Positions 9,553 through 18,326 of a stretch of 64,000 nt of DNA are shown here, piece by piece. Both the position numbers and the translations under genes were made by a program. The notes under the pieces are model-generated. The model worked only from the letters and a program-made list of their open reading frames with translations. It made no database searches and was not told where the DNA came from. This DNA comes from Polynucleobacter rarus. GTDB taxonomy: Bacteria; Pseudomonadota; Gammaproteobacteria; Burkholderiales; Burkholderiaceae. The stretch is taken from positions 2,421,622 to 2,485,621 of the forward strand of contig NZ_NTGB01000001.1 in NCBI RefSeq assembly GCF_003072505.1, in the 5' to 3' direction. Every line of letters starts with the position of its first letter. The first letter of the stretch is position 1.

Positions 9553-10839
9553 ATGGATTCGTTACTCGATACTTGGCCGTGGTGGGCTAAAGTCGCAGTA
9601 GTAGTTTTATTGTTAGCCACCTCCGCTTTTTTCTCCATTACGGAGACTAGTATGATGGCGGCAAATCGTCATCGTCTAAAACATCGGGCAGCGAAAGGTC
9701 ACCGTGGATCTAGGTTAGCCACTAATTTACTCAATCGAACAGAAGAATTATTATCTGTTATTTTGATTGGTAACAATGTAGTTAATACTTTCGTGCCGGT
9801 ATTAATTGCCGGTATTGCAATGCAAGCTTTTGGCAATAGTGGCTCGGTTCTGTCCATTACAACTGCCTTAGTCGCTTTTCTAATTATTATATTTTGTGAA
9901 ATTACGCCAAAAGTAATTGGTGCCGCTTTTGCCGATAAGATTGCCTCTTCTGTTAGTTGGATTATTCGTCCCTTAGTTTGGATCCTGACGCCGATTGTTT
10001 GGTTTGTAAATATTTTCGTCTCCTTGCTGTTGCGTTTAATGAGACTCAATACCAAAAATGCAGATCAAACCCGCTTATCCCCAGAAGAATTAAGAAGCTT
10101 AGTGCTCGAGACCAGCCACTTTATTCCAAGTCATCATCGTAATATCTTAGTGAACTTATTTAATTTAGAAAATATCACCGTAGATGATGTGATGACACCT
10201 CGGTCACAAATGGAAACATTAGATCTCTCTCGATCCATACCAGAAGTTCTCCATCAACTTGAAACTTGTTATCACCATAATTTGCCTGCTACCGATCAAG
10301 ATCCTGATCGCGTAATTGGGATTTTATCGGTTCGTAAAGCGGTCTCATTGATTGGTGATGAAGACTTACAACATCAAGATTTTAAGAGCTTACTTGCCCA
10401 ACCTTATTTCATTCCTAGTGGCACCCAGGTCTTACAACAAATCCAAGAGTTTCAGGTCTTGCAGCAACGCATAGGGCTTGTCGTAGATGAATACGGGATT
10501 GTTTTGGGACTAGTAACGATCGAAGATATTGTCGAAGAACTCATTGGTGAATTCACAACCTCACTACCAAGTCTAGCCAATAAAACTAAATGGTTAGATG
10601 ACGGTACTTACCTAGCCAATGGTAAAGCGAACTTGAGAGATTTAAACCGTTTATTAGGTCTTGAATTGCCAATTGATGGGCCTCGAACTCTCAACGGCTT
10701 GCTCTTAGAAATTCTGCAAGATATTCCCGACCATGATGTCAGTCTTAAAGTAGCAGGCTGTGTGATGGAAATTATTCAATTTGACCAACAATCGATTAAA
10801 ACAGTTCGCATTCATCAACCACTGCAAGCTCTTAATTAA
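9553..10839 (+). CDS. CNNM/CorC/HlyC-family transmembrane protein with DUF21, CBS pair and CorC domains
   Basis: 428 aa. The N-terminal DUF21 membrane domain has about four hydrophobic segments (residues ~12-150, with SAFFSITETSMMA). A CBS pair follows (around 190-320, including VDDVMTPRSQME and VDEYGIVLGLVTIEDIVEEL), then a C-terminal CorC_HlyC domain (LANGKANLRDLNRLLG). This is the YfjD/CorB-like arrangement, which is implicated in Mg2+/Co2+ efflux or magnesium homeostasis. The historical 'hemolysin' label is misleading. The start has an aaggga Shine-Dalgarno. It sits 18 bp ahead of the pilus ATPase gene. Confidence 0.88.
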   Translation: MDSLLDTWPWWAKVAVVVLLLATSAFFSITETSMMAANRHRLKHRAAKGHRGSRLATNLLNRTEELLSVILIGNNVVNTFVPVLIAGIAMQAFGNSGSVLSITTALVAFLIIIFCEITPKVIGAAFADKIASSVSWIIRPLVWILTPIVWFVNIFVSLLLRLMRLNTKNADQTRLSPEELRSLVLETSHFIPSHHRNILVNLFNLENITVDDVMTPRSQMETLDLSRSIPEVLHQLETCYHHNLPATDQDPDRVIGILSVRKAVSLIGDEDLQHQDFKSLLAQPYFIPSGTQVLQQIQEFQVLQQRIGLVVDEYGIVLGLVTIEDIVEELIGEFTTSLPSLANKTKWLDDGTYLANGKANLRDLNRLLGLELPIDGPRTLNGLLLEILQDIPDHDVSLKVAGCVMEIIQFDQQSIKTVRIHQPLQALN

Positions 10840-10857
10840 CCAAGAATCTGACGTTGA

Positions 10858-11982
10858 ATGCAAGATGACCAAAGAATTATTCATTTGTGGCAAGAAACTC
10901 TTGAACACGCCTTTTTAGAAAAAGCCACAGATGTTCATATTGAAGCACAAGAGGAATTTACGCATCTTCGATTTCGAGTTGATGGCAGTTTAAGAACCTA
11001 TCGTCGTATCAAAGTAACTTATCACGAGCACTTATGCGCCCATATAAAAGTGCTCGCTCAATTAGATATTGCTGAAAAGCGCTTACCGCAAGATGGTCGC
11101 TTAAACTTCACTCCGAACACTACGAGTGCAGCAAAAACGAATCCTCAAAAAATTGATTGTCGAGTATCCACTCTGCCGACAGTTTATGGTGAAAAGATTG
11201 TTGTTCGTCTGTTAACGAACTCCTTAGGGAATTTACGGCTAGAACAACTTGGATATGATTCTGAACAATTATTCAAGGTTCAATCTAGCCTGAATGCTCC
11301 CCAAGGACTTATTTTAGTTACCGGCCCAACTGGTAGTGGCAAGACCCTTACTTTGTATACTTTTTTAACTCTTCTCAATGATGGCACTAGAAATATCTCC
11401 ACGGTAGAAGATCCTCCCGAAATCATGCTATCAGGCATCAACCAAGTCGCAGTGAATGAAAAGTCTGGAATGGACTTCGCCAAGTCCCTTCGTGCCATGT
11501 TAAGGCAAGATCCAGATATCATCATGATTGGGGAAATTCGTGATGCAGTAACTGCTCAAACTGCGTTGCAAGCTGCTCAAACAGGTCATTTAGTGTTAGC
11601 TACGCTACACACGAATAGTTGTGTTTCGACCATTACTCGCTTACGTTACTTGGGTTGTGAAAAGGATGTTCTTGCCCAAAGCTTATTAATGGTTACAGCC
11701 CAACGACTTTTACGGAAAAGATGTACTTTTTGTACTTCCGTCGGTACTTCATGTAACTACTGTAAAAACACCGGCTACCTTGGTCGATTTGCAGTTCACG
11801 AAGTTTTGAAGTTGGATTCAGAAATAAGAAGTGCCATTGAGAGTGAGGTTTATGCAAATGATTTACTTAAATTGGCACAAGATCAAGGTATGAATTCATT
11901 GTTGAAGCAAAGTGAACTGTATGTAAATAATGGCATAACCTCAGCGGAAGAAGTTCTGAGTAAGATTGGGTGCGTTTCGTGA
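10858..11982 (+). CDS. pilB: GspE/PilB-family assembly ATPase (short form)
   Basis: Cytoplasmic ATPase that powers extension of a type IV pilus or a type II-like pseudopilus. Walker A is GPTGSGKT (156-163), the Walker B/Asp-box region is DPDIIMIGEIRD (218-229), and a zinc tetracysteine lies at C289, C292, C299 and C302. Length is 374 aa against about 560 for classical PilB: the N-terminal N1 domain is absent and the protein starts at the N2 domain (ATDVHIEA). Gene order pilB-pilC-pilD-coaE-zapD is the usual Burkholderiales one. Name by context; it could equally be called gspE. Confidence 0.85.
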   Translation: MQDDQRIIHLWQETLEHAFLEKATDVHIEAQEEFTHLRFRVDGSLRTYRRIKVTYHEHLCAHIKVLAQLDIAEKRLPQDGRLNFTPNTTSAAKTNPQKIDCRVSTLPTVYGEKIVVRLLTNSLGNLRLEQLGYDSEQLFKVQSSLNAPQGLILVTGPTGSGKTLTLYTFLTLLNDGTRNISTVEDPPEIMLSGINQVAVNEKSGMDFAKSLRAMLRQDPDIIMIGEIRDAVTAQTALQAAQTGHLVLATLHTNSCVSTITRLRYLGCEKDVLAQSLLMVTAQRLLRKRCTFCTSVGTSCNYCKNTGYLGRFAVHEVLKLDSEIRSAIESEVYANDLLKLAQDQGMNSLLKQSELYVNNGITSAEEVLSKIGCVS

Positions 11983-13025
11983 GAATTGCTAAACAACAAA
12001 TTTTTACTACCCAGTTAGTCACCTTGCTAGAGGCAGGAGTTCCCCTAGTGCCAGCACTGCAAATGATTAGAGAGCCTCTTACCAACAAAAAAGACATGCC
12101 GCATTGGCTAGATCCAATTATTGAAGGGCTTCATCAAGGTCAGTCTTTTTCTTCTTGTCTTCGAAAGTCAAAAGAGAATTTTGATGCTTTTTATTGTGGT
12201 TTGGTCGAAATCGGTGAATTTTCTGGTCAACTGAATCACCTTCTTTTAAAAATATCTCAAGACTTAAAAAAATCTGAAATGATTCAAGGGCAACTGAAAA
12301 AAGCACTAACCTATCCTTTATGTGTTTTATTCATCTCTTTTTGCTTATTAATCGCTATGTTAATTTGGGTTATTCCAAGTTTTGAACAAGTATTTGCGGG
12401 CTTTAATGCAAGTCTTCCACCACTCACTGATTTTCTTTTAAAACTTTCTAGGTTTGTAAAAGAATACTTTTTTCTAGGTGTACTTATTTTTATTGCTGTC
12501 TTTGCGTTTATTTTTTTTCTTTGGTGGCGTTTTATTCCGATACAAAAACAAGTTGATCGTTTTTTTCTTCGTGTACCCGTTATTGGTAACTTAATTCATC
12601 ATGCCCTTTTGGCACGCTGGGCGACAACTATTTTTATTCTCCAAGAATCTGGTACGCCTTTATTAAAGTCTATTCGCATCAGTGCGCGCTGTTCCAATCA
12701 TTGGTTTGTGCACGATGTGAGTGTTGAGGTATATCGTCTTCTTACTCAGGGGCAAGCAGTTCATGAATCCGTTTTCTTAGCGGATTCTAAACAACTTCTT
12801 TTCAAACGAGAAACCTTGCAATTACTCAAGGTTGGAGAGGATTCTGGCGGACTTGTCAAAATGTTGCAATATTTAGCCATTTTCCATGAGCGTCAACTTA
12901 CTGAACAACTTGATGTTTTAATGGAGATGATTGAACCAGCTCTAGTTGTGATAATGGGATTGATGGTTGGGGGAATGGTCGTCGCTCTTTATTTACCGCT
13001 CTTTAAGTTAGGAGAAATAGCTTGA
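11979..13025 (+). CDS. pilC: Type IV pilus/T2SS inner-membrane platform protein
   Basis: GspF/PilC family, 348 aa. Two GspF domains are visible (QQIFTTQLVTLLEAGVPLVPAL near the N-terminus and ARWATTIFILQESGTPLLKSI near residue 215), with three hydrophobic segments at about 112-132, 163-185 and 315-340. A GTG at 11979 overlaps the pilB stop as GTGA, the usual coupling signal. An alternative GTG at 11970 adds three residues. The N-terminus is shorter than in long PilC proteins (about 400 aa). Confidence 0.87.
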   Translation: MRIAKQQIFTTQLVTLLEAGVPLVPALQMIREPLTNKKDMPHWLDPIIEGLHQGQSFSSCLRKSKENFDAFYCGLVEIGEFSGQLNHLLLKISQDLKKSEMIQGQLKKALTYPLCVLFISFCLLIAMLIWVIPSFEQVFAGFNASLPPLTDFLLKLSRFVKEYFFLGVLIFIAVFAFIFFLWWRFIPIQKQVDRFFLRVPVIGNLIHHALLARWATTIFILQESGTPLLKSIRISARCSNHWFVHDVSVEVYRLLTQGQAVHESVFLADSKQLLFKRETLQLLKVGEDSGGLVKMLQYLAIFHERQLTEQLDVLMEMIEPALVVIMGLMVGGMVVALYLPLFKLGEIA

Positions 13026-13501
13026 TTTGGATTTACAGTTTAATAATTACCGCTATGGTGATTACTCTTGCGTTGATCGACCTTCGCACAATGCAGCTTC
13101 CTAACTATTTGACACTCCCACTAATGATTCTTGGGCTGTTAGTTAGTAGTTTTACAAACTTTGGTTTTTGCCAAGCTCATGAATCTATCATCGGCCTTAT
13201 CCTTGGTTATTCCTTAATTTGGGGTGTTAATTTTTTCTATTTTCTAGTTACTAAAAAGCACGGCATCGGGATGGGTGATGCTAAACTGCTGTCCGCATTT
13301 GGATCAATATTAGGCTATTTTTATATCTTACCTATATTATTTATTGCTAGTGTTCTTGGCTTACTTGGAGGTATTATTTGGTTAAAACTAAACAAGTTAA
13401 GTCATCAACACGCCTTTCCATTCGGACCTTATCTGTGTATTTCCGGCTTGATTGCAATTTTTGATATAGTGTCCAATACTTTTTTTATAAGAAATTTTTA
13501 G
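13022..13501 (+). CDS. pilD: Prepilin peptidase, A24 family (peptidase domain only)
   Basis: Membrane aspartyl protease that would cleave prepilin leader peptides, 159 aa. The two catalytic Asp are D20 in LALIDLRTMQLPN and D86 in the GxGD motif (GMGDAKLL). About five hydrophobic segments are present. The N-terminal zinc-binding methyltransferase domain found in classical PilD (about 280 aa) is missing, so N-methylation of the mature pilin would need another enzyme or be absent. The TTG start overlaps the pilC stop (TTGA); no in-frame ATG suits. Confidence 0.8.
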   Translation: MIWIYSLIITAMVITLALIDLRTMQLPNYLTLPLMILGLLVSSFTNFGFCQAHESIIGLILGYSLIWGVNFFYFLVTKKHGIGMGDAKLLSAFGSILGYFYILPILFIASVLGLLGGIIWLKLNKLSHQHAFPFGPYLCISGLIAIFDIVSNTFFIRNF

Positions 13502-13513
13502 TTTAAATGTCAC

Positions 13514-14134
13514 ATGAGCGAAACAACTAAGCAAATCACTACTATTGGCTTAACGGGAGGAATAGGCAGCGGAAAAAGCTCAGCCGCTAAAGAATTCCAT
13601 CGCTTAGGAGCCCAAATTATTGACAGTGATGCATTAGCCCACCAAGTAACATGTTCAGGCGGTGTCGCAATGCCTGCGATTGAAGCAGCTTTTGGTAAAG
13701 ATTTTTTAATGGAAGATGGCAGTTTGAATCGTCCAAAAATGCGAGAGTACGTATTCAATCACAGACCTGCACTCACCATTCTGGAAAGTATTACGCATCC
13801 GCTGATTCAAGAAGCTAGTTATGCGGCATTTCAAGTGGCATTAAAACAAGATCCTCCTTATATTATTTTTATGATTCCATTACTTTTTGAATCGAATAAA
13901 TGGCAGGATCGTTTTAAAAAGATTGTTGTTATTGACTGCACAGTCGAAACTCAAATTCAGCGCGTGCTTATCCGAAATAATTTACAACGAGACCAAGTTG
14001 AAAAAATCATTGCTGCTCAGATATCTCGCGAGGATCGCCTTAAAAATGCTGACTACATAATTAATAACGATGGACTTTTAACTGATTTGAATAAGCAAGT
14101 GATCGATATCCATCAAAAAATTATTAGTTTATAA
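13514..14134 (+). CDS. coaE: Dephospho-CoA kinase
   Basis: Last step of coenzyme A synthesis: phosphorylates the 3'-OH of dephospho-CoA. The P-loop is GGIGSGKS (15-22). The conserved DSDALAHQV (core at about 38-45) and HPLIQE (about 94-99) stretches are present. Length (206 aa) is normal. It lies 12 bp after pilD, in the conserved pil-coaE-zapD order. Confidence 0.95.
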   Translation: MSETTKQITTIGLTGGIGSGKSSAAKEFHRLGAQIIDSDALAHQVTCSGGVAMPAIEAAFGKDFLMEDGSLNRPKMREYVFNHRPALTILESITHPLIQEASYAAFQVALKQDPPYIIFMIPLLFESNKWQDRFKKIVVIDCTVETQIQRVLIRNNLQRDQVEKIIAAQISREDRLKNADYIINNDGLLTDLNKQVIDIHQKIISL

Positions 14135-14220
14135 GCTTTATTATTGTTTTTATGAGGTTTTTTCTTGTGTATTTCATAATTAAATCTCATACTTATATCT
14201 TAATTTTAATTTCGAATTGA

Positions 14221-14985
14221 TTGTTGATTTCTTTGTTAACTTACGAATACCCCTCTAATGAAACAGTACGCAGTTTATTGCGTTTAGAGTATTTATTTCA
14301 CCGACAAGATATTTTTATGCAATCAGATGATCCTGAGCATCATTTGGCTGCCATTTCTTTACTTTTTGATATTGGTGATCTGACTTCTAGAGCAGATTTA
14401 AAGTCAAATTTATTAAAAGAATTAGATCGACAGAGAAATTATCTATGTGGATTAAGACATGGTCATTCTGTTAATTCTGAGGCTTTAGAATCTGTTATTC
14501 TTCAAATTGAAAACTCTCTTTTTGACTTAAACAATTTAATCGGCAAGCCAAATACTTTGATTAATGAGAACGAATGGCTATCAATTATTCGTTCTCGATT
14601 AAGTGTTGCAGGTGCAACTAGTCCTGTCGATCTGCCCAGTTTGTATTGCTGGCAACATCTCCCAGCGGATCAAAGAAGAGCTCAACTACAATCCTATACA
14701 CCCGCATTTAATGATTGGAAGAATACTTGTTATTTATTTCTGAAGTTACTTCGTCAATCCGGAGATTCTAAAACTTATGGCACAGAAAATGGCGCTTTTC
14801 AATTGCCACTGACTGGTAAATCGTTTCAATTAATTCGTGTAGATATTCATAACCAGATGTTAATCCCCGAAATTAGTGCCAACAAACATGTTCTTTGGAT
14901 TCGTTTTTTGCAAAATTCAACGATTGGAAAACCCCCAGCCTATACTGGTGCCATTGAATTTAATTTAACACTTTGTAATTTGTGA
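14221..14985 (+). CDS. zapD: Cell division protein ZapD
   Basis: ZapD (YacF/DUF1342) cross-links FtsZ filaments at the division ring. The N-terminal signature YEYPSNETVRSLLRLEYLFHR matches the family, and the length (254 aa) is normal. There is an in-frame TGA directly before 14221 and no ATG before residue 33, so translation must begin at one of the TTG codons 14221, 14224 or 14233. No Shine-Dalgarno is evident. The usual downstream partner yacG (gyrase inhibitor) is not present. Confidence 0.9.
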   Translation: MLISLLTYEYPSNETVRSLLRLEYLFHRQDIFMQSDDPEHHLAAISLLFDIGDLTSRADLKSNLLKELDRQRNYLCGLRHGHSVNSEALESVILQIENSLFDLNNLIGKPNTLINENEWLSIIRSRLSVAGATSPVDLPSLYCWQHLPADQRRAQLQSYTPAFNDWKNTCYLFLKLLRQSGDSKTYGTENGAFQLPLTGKSFQLIRVDIHNQMLIPEISANKHVLWIRFLQNSTIGKPPAYTGAIEFNLTLCNL

Positions 14986-15023
14986 TTTATTTACGCACTT
15001 AACGATCGCTCTAAAACAAGTTA

Positions 15024-15434
15024 TTAAATCTCTTGGTTATTCATCAATTCGATAATTGAAATGGTAGCAGGTAATAAGGGGCTTAAATTGCAGTCTGTTA
15101 CTATTCGACTGGACTGCCAAGCAAGTTCTTGTCCTTCTAGACCAACCGGAATCCCCGTCCACTCTCTGACAATCTGTAAATAAAGTCGAACATAGGCATG
15201 CGGATAATCGTGTTCAATCGTCCCGATTGCGACGCTTTCTATGACTTCAATACCAAGTTCTTCTCGTAGTTCTCGAACTAAAGCTTGGTGGATGGATTCA
15301 CCTGTTTCAATCTTACCACCTGGGAATTCCCAGTAGCCTTCATAAGGCTTACCCACTGGGCGATTTGCTAGCAAAAAATTATTATCTTTACTGATAAGGA
15401 TACCTACTGCTACCTCAGTAATAGGCCTTGTCAT
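15024..15434 (-). CDS. mutT: Nudix hydrolase, MutT/8-oxo-dGTP diphosphatase type
   Basis: 136 aa. The complete Nudix box GxxxxxExxxxxxxREUxEEUGU is visible, starting GGKIETGESIHQALVREL. Ordinary MutT length and context (next to zapD and the DUF815 ATPase) support a role in clearing oxidised guanine nucleotides. Its ATG directly follows the stop codon of the upstream ATPase gene. Confidence 0.9.
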   Translation of the reverse strand: MTRPITEVAVGILISKDNNFLLANRPVGKPYEGYWEFPGGKIETGESIHQALVRELREELGIEVIESVAIGTIEHDYPHAYVRLYLQIVREWTGIPVGLEGQELAWQSSRIVTDCNLSPLLPATISIIELMNNQEI

Positions 15435-16289
15435 TTAATGAGCGCCTGCAAAATGCCTTGCAAATTGCCAAGCAACGCGTCCTGACCTTGAACCTCGCTC
15501 TAAAGCCCAAACCAATGCTTCAGGTTTTGCGTTTTCGATAACCGACTTATCTTGGCCAAAATGTGCCAACCAGTGTGCCACAATTTCTAGATACTCATCT
15601 TGTTTAGGTGGGTAAAAAGAGACCCATAAACCAAAACGTTCGGATAAAGAAATCTTTTCCTCGACTACTTCGCCGGGGTGAATCTCTCCATCAGAACTAT
15701 GTTGGTAACTTTCATTATCTTTCATATATTCCGGCAGTAAATGTCTTCGATTTGAAGTGGCGTAAATCAATACATTTTCAACCTGAGCTGATAAAGAACC
15801 ATCAAGTGCAGATTTGAGTGCCTTGTATCCCGCTTCACCATCTTCAAAGGATAAGTCATCACAAAAGACGATAAATTTTTCGGGTCTTGTAGCTAAAATC
15901 TCGGTAAGATCCTGAAGATCCGATAAATGCTCCTTATCTACTTCAACCAATCTTAACCCTGAGTGATAAAACTGATTTAAGCAGGCTTTAATCAATGATG
16001 ACTTACCAGTGCCTCTAGCCCCTGTTAAAAGCACATTATTGGCTGGTTTACCTGCTACAAAATGCTGAGTATTGTTTAAGATCAATTCTTTTTGACGTTC
16101 AATCGCTTGTAAATCATCAAAAGAGATGTCGGATAAATGCCAAATCGGCTTTAAGAATCCTAAGTTCCCTAATAAAGATTGTCTTCTTTGCCAGCGAAAT
16201 GCTTTTGCGTTTTGCCAATCCTCAGGAGTCAAGGGCTTAGGAAAGAAGACTTCTAATCGTTCTATAAATTGATCTAATTTTTCACTCAT
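15435..16289 (-). CDS. DUF815 family AAA-type ATPase
   Basis: 284 aa from the ATG chosen (MSEKLDQF). The P-loop is GARGTGKSSLIK and Walker B is KFIVFCDDLSFED. The C-terminal stretch GRSGRVAWQFARHF is typical of DUF815. The frame stays open 43 codons upstream into argJ, but that region has no family similarity, and a perfect TATAAT lies 6 nt upstream of this ATG, so the shorter protein is preferred. Function is not established. DUF815 proteins are widespread in proteobacteria near argJ/mutT. Confidence 0.85.
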   Translation of the reverse strand: MSEKLDQFIERLEVFFPKPLTPEDWQNAKAFRWQRRQSLLGNLGFLKPIWHLSDISFDDLQAIERQKELILNNTQHFVAGKPANNVLLTGARGTGKSSLIKACLNQFYHSGLRLVEVDKEHLSDLQDLTEILATRPEKFIVFCDDLSFEDGEAGYKALKSALDGSLSAQVENVLIYATSNRRHLLPEYMKDNESYQHSSDGEIHPGEVVEEKISLSERFGLWVSFYPPKQDEYLEIVAHWLAHFGQDKSVIENAKPEALVWALERGSRSGRVAWQFARHFAGAH

Positions 16290-16295
16290 GTCAGT

Positions 16296-16301
16296 ATTAT
16301 A
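16296..16301 (-). promoter_or_regulatory. -10 box placed for a leaderless transcript of the DUF815 ATPase
   Basis: The minus strand reads TATAAT (perfect consensus), then 6 nt, then the ATG at 16289. Initiation about 7 nt after the -10 would fall on the A of the ATG. There is no Shine-Dalgarno. No convincing -35 hexamer is present at the expected distance. It lies in the 37-bp gap after argJ. Confidence 0.45.
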
Positions 16302-16326
16302 ATTTGTGAAACTAGACTCTTGTATT

Positions 16327-17553
16327 TTAAGAGCGGTAATCCGCGTTAATCGTGACATATTCATGAGAAAAGTCACAAGTCCACATCGTTCGGCTTGCCT
16401 CTCCACGACCCAAATCAACCGTGACTTTGATCTCTGCAGGTGCCATCACTCTTTGGCCATCCTCTTCACGATAGTCTGGATGTCGACCTCCATCTTTGGC
16501 TACCCAAACATCACCTAACCACAATTGGACATGGCTTACATCCAAATCAGTGATCCCAGCATATCCAATTGCAGCCAGAATTCTTCCCAAATTTGGATCG
16601 CTAGCAAAAAATGCTGTTTTTACCAACGGCGAGTGAGCAATTGCTTCCCCTACCAGTTTGCACTCTTCAAGGGTATGCCCGCCTTTTACTTCAATCGTCA
16701 TAAATTTTGTCGCACCTTCACCATCCCGTACTATTTTCATAGCGAGGTCTTGTGCAGTTTCTAATAACAAAGTTCTAAAGGCTTGGTATGCGGCATGACT
16801 CGTATTATCAATATAAATTCCACACTGATTTGAAGCCATGACGATGAAAGAATCATTGGTCGAAGTATCACCATCGATCGTAATGGAATTAAACGATAAA
16901 TCTGCCACTTCCTTAGTTAGATCATTCAATAATTTAGGTTCGATGCCGATGTCGGTACCAATGAATCCGAGCATGGTTGCCATATTCGGATGAATCATTC
17001 CAGCGCCTTTGCTTACGCCAGAAATTGATACCTTGGTGCCTTCAATATCAATCGAGCTAGAATAGGCTTTTGGCATCGTATCCGTAGTCATAATCGCAAA
17101 GGCCGCGTCATACCAACCTGCATCAATTAGATTTGCCTTTGCAGTTGGAAGTGCAGCGATAATTTTTGCAACTGGTAGTGGCTCTAAAATGACCCCAGTT
17201 GAAAACGGCAATACTTCCGTGGGAGAAATAGCTAATAACTCTGCAACGGCATTACAAATTGTATTAGCATCCTTGAGGCCTGATTCACCGGTCCCAGCAT
17301 TCGCATTTCCTGTGTTAATGACGAGCGCCCGAATACCTGTAGTTTGAAGCAGGTGTTCTTTACAAATTTGAACTGGGGCCGCGCAAAACCGATTTAAAGT
17401 AAATACTCCACTTACGGAAGAACCAGGCTCTAAAGTAATGATTAAGATATCTTTACGGTCTACCTTCCTAATGCCAGCCATAGCATACCCGAGTTGTATA
17501 CCTTGAATAGGTAGCACATCGGAAGGACTGAGAGGGTGAAGATTAACTGGCAT
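16327..17553 (-). CDS. argJ: Bifunctional glutamate N-acetyltransferase / amino-acid acetyltransferase
   Basis: ArgJ recycles the acetyl group from N-acetylornithine to glutamate in arginine synthesis. It is made as a precursor that self-cleaves before the nucleophilic Thr of the ATML motif ([17 protein letters not shown]193). Length (408 aa) is standard. Conserved GNANAGTG and [11 protein letters not shown] stretches are present. In related genomes argJ directly neighbours secA; here two acylation genes lie between them. Confidence 0.96.
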   Translation of the reverse strand: MPVNLHPLSPSDVLPIQGIQLGYAMAGIRKVDRKDILIITLEPGSSVSGVFTLNRFCAAPVQICKEHLLQTTGIRALVINTGNANAGTGESGLKDANTICNAVAELLAISPTEVLPFSTGVILEPLPVAKIIAALPTAKANLIDAGWYDAAFAIMTTDTMPKAYSSSIDIEGTKVSISGVSKGAGMIHPNMATMLGFIGTDIGIEPKLLNDLTKEVADLSFNSITIDGDTSTNDSFIVMASNQCGIYIDNTSHAAYQAFRTLLLETAQDLAMKIVRDGEGATKFMTIEVKGGHTLEECKLVGEAIAHSPLVKTAFFASDPNLGRILAAIGYAGITDLDVSHVQLWLGDVWVAKDGGRHPDYREEDGQRVMAPAEIKVTVDLGRGEASRTMWTCDFSHEYVTINADYRS

Positions 17554-17597
17554 TTGGATACTTTCTATATTAATTTGTCAAAGAGTTTACTGAATAG

Positions 17598-18239
17598 TCA
17601 AAATTTTAAGTCGGAAATCATTTTAAAGTTCTCAACGATTTTCTTACTCCATTCTTTGTAATAATCTGGTGTAAAGTGTTGCCCATCAGTAGTTAGCCAC
17701 TCATCTGGTTTTGACATTGACAGAGAGTCAACATACTTGCAAGGTGCTACTGAATTAGAAAGCACATAATTCAATTCCTTCGTACGATTATGTGTTTTAC
17801 CAGTTATTTGCAGCTCATTTCCCCATGGCGGGCCAACCCATAAACATGGTTTATTTAAACTGGCAATTTTTTTCGCTAAACCACTGGCTTCACTATAAAC
17901 TTTGAATTTAACCATTTGCTCTTTATATTTTCCAAGAGTATCCCCCATGATAATCACTACAACATCAGGATTATCTTTTGCTATTAAATCAGATATTGGT
18001 TGAGTTTCCGCAGATTTTCCTAATCTGATATTAATCGGCTTGGTAAATTCTCTCTCGGCCCCTCCACAGAGACCTTTAGTTGCAATCAACCATTCGCTTG
18101 GTTCAACTCCACAAACGCCTATAGTGTGCACTTTTGCACCTTGATTTTGTAATTCATCATGCAAGCTTGTAATTAAATACCCCGGTTTTGCTAAGTGGCT
18201 TGCTCCAATAATAAGAATAGTTAAGTTTGTTAATATCAT
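17598..18239 (-). CDS. SGNH/GDSL-like hydrolase, partner of the adjacent MBOAT gene
   Basis: 213 aa. Block I is GASHL with Ser14 at the end of the first beta strand, a block III-like stretch is IIMGDTLG, and block V is D185-G-Q-H188, so the catalytic Ser, Asp and His are all present. No signal peptide or membrane anchor is visible. An in-frame TAA directly before the ATG rules out a longer N-terminus, and the upstream gap holds no coding remnant. Paired with an MBOAT acyltransferase 87 bp upstream, it may take part in O-acylation or deacylation of a glycan. A cytoplasmic location would be unusual for that job. Confidence 0.7.
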   Translation of the reverse strand: MILTNLTILIIGASHLAKPGYLITSLHDELQNQGAKVHTIGVCGVEPSEWLIATKGLCGGAEREFTKPINIRLGKSAETQPISDLIAKDNPDVVVIIMGDTLGKYKEQMVKFKVYSEASGLAKKIASLNKPCLWVGPPWGNELQITGKTHNRTKELNYVLSNSVAPCKYVDSLSMSKPDEWLTTDGQHFTPDYYKEWSKKIVENFKMISDLKF

Positions 18240-18326
18240 TTAAATAAACCCCAGATTCGACGAGACCTTTTTTTAATAAATCATATTTCAAGTTAATAAA
18301 TTAGAATTTACCTACTTCATTGTTAG

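Noticed and set aside
11979..13501. Frameshift as the reason for short PilC and PilD
   Set aside because: Both genes have coupled starts (GTGA, TTGA) and intact family motifs from their first helices, and no leftover coding sequence exists in other frames between them.
16290..16418. 43-residue N-terminal extension of the DUF815 ATPase
   Set aside because: It overlaps the argJ 3' end and has no family similarity; a -10 box and ATG at 16289 fit better.
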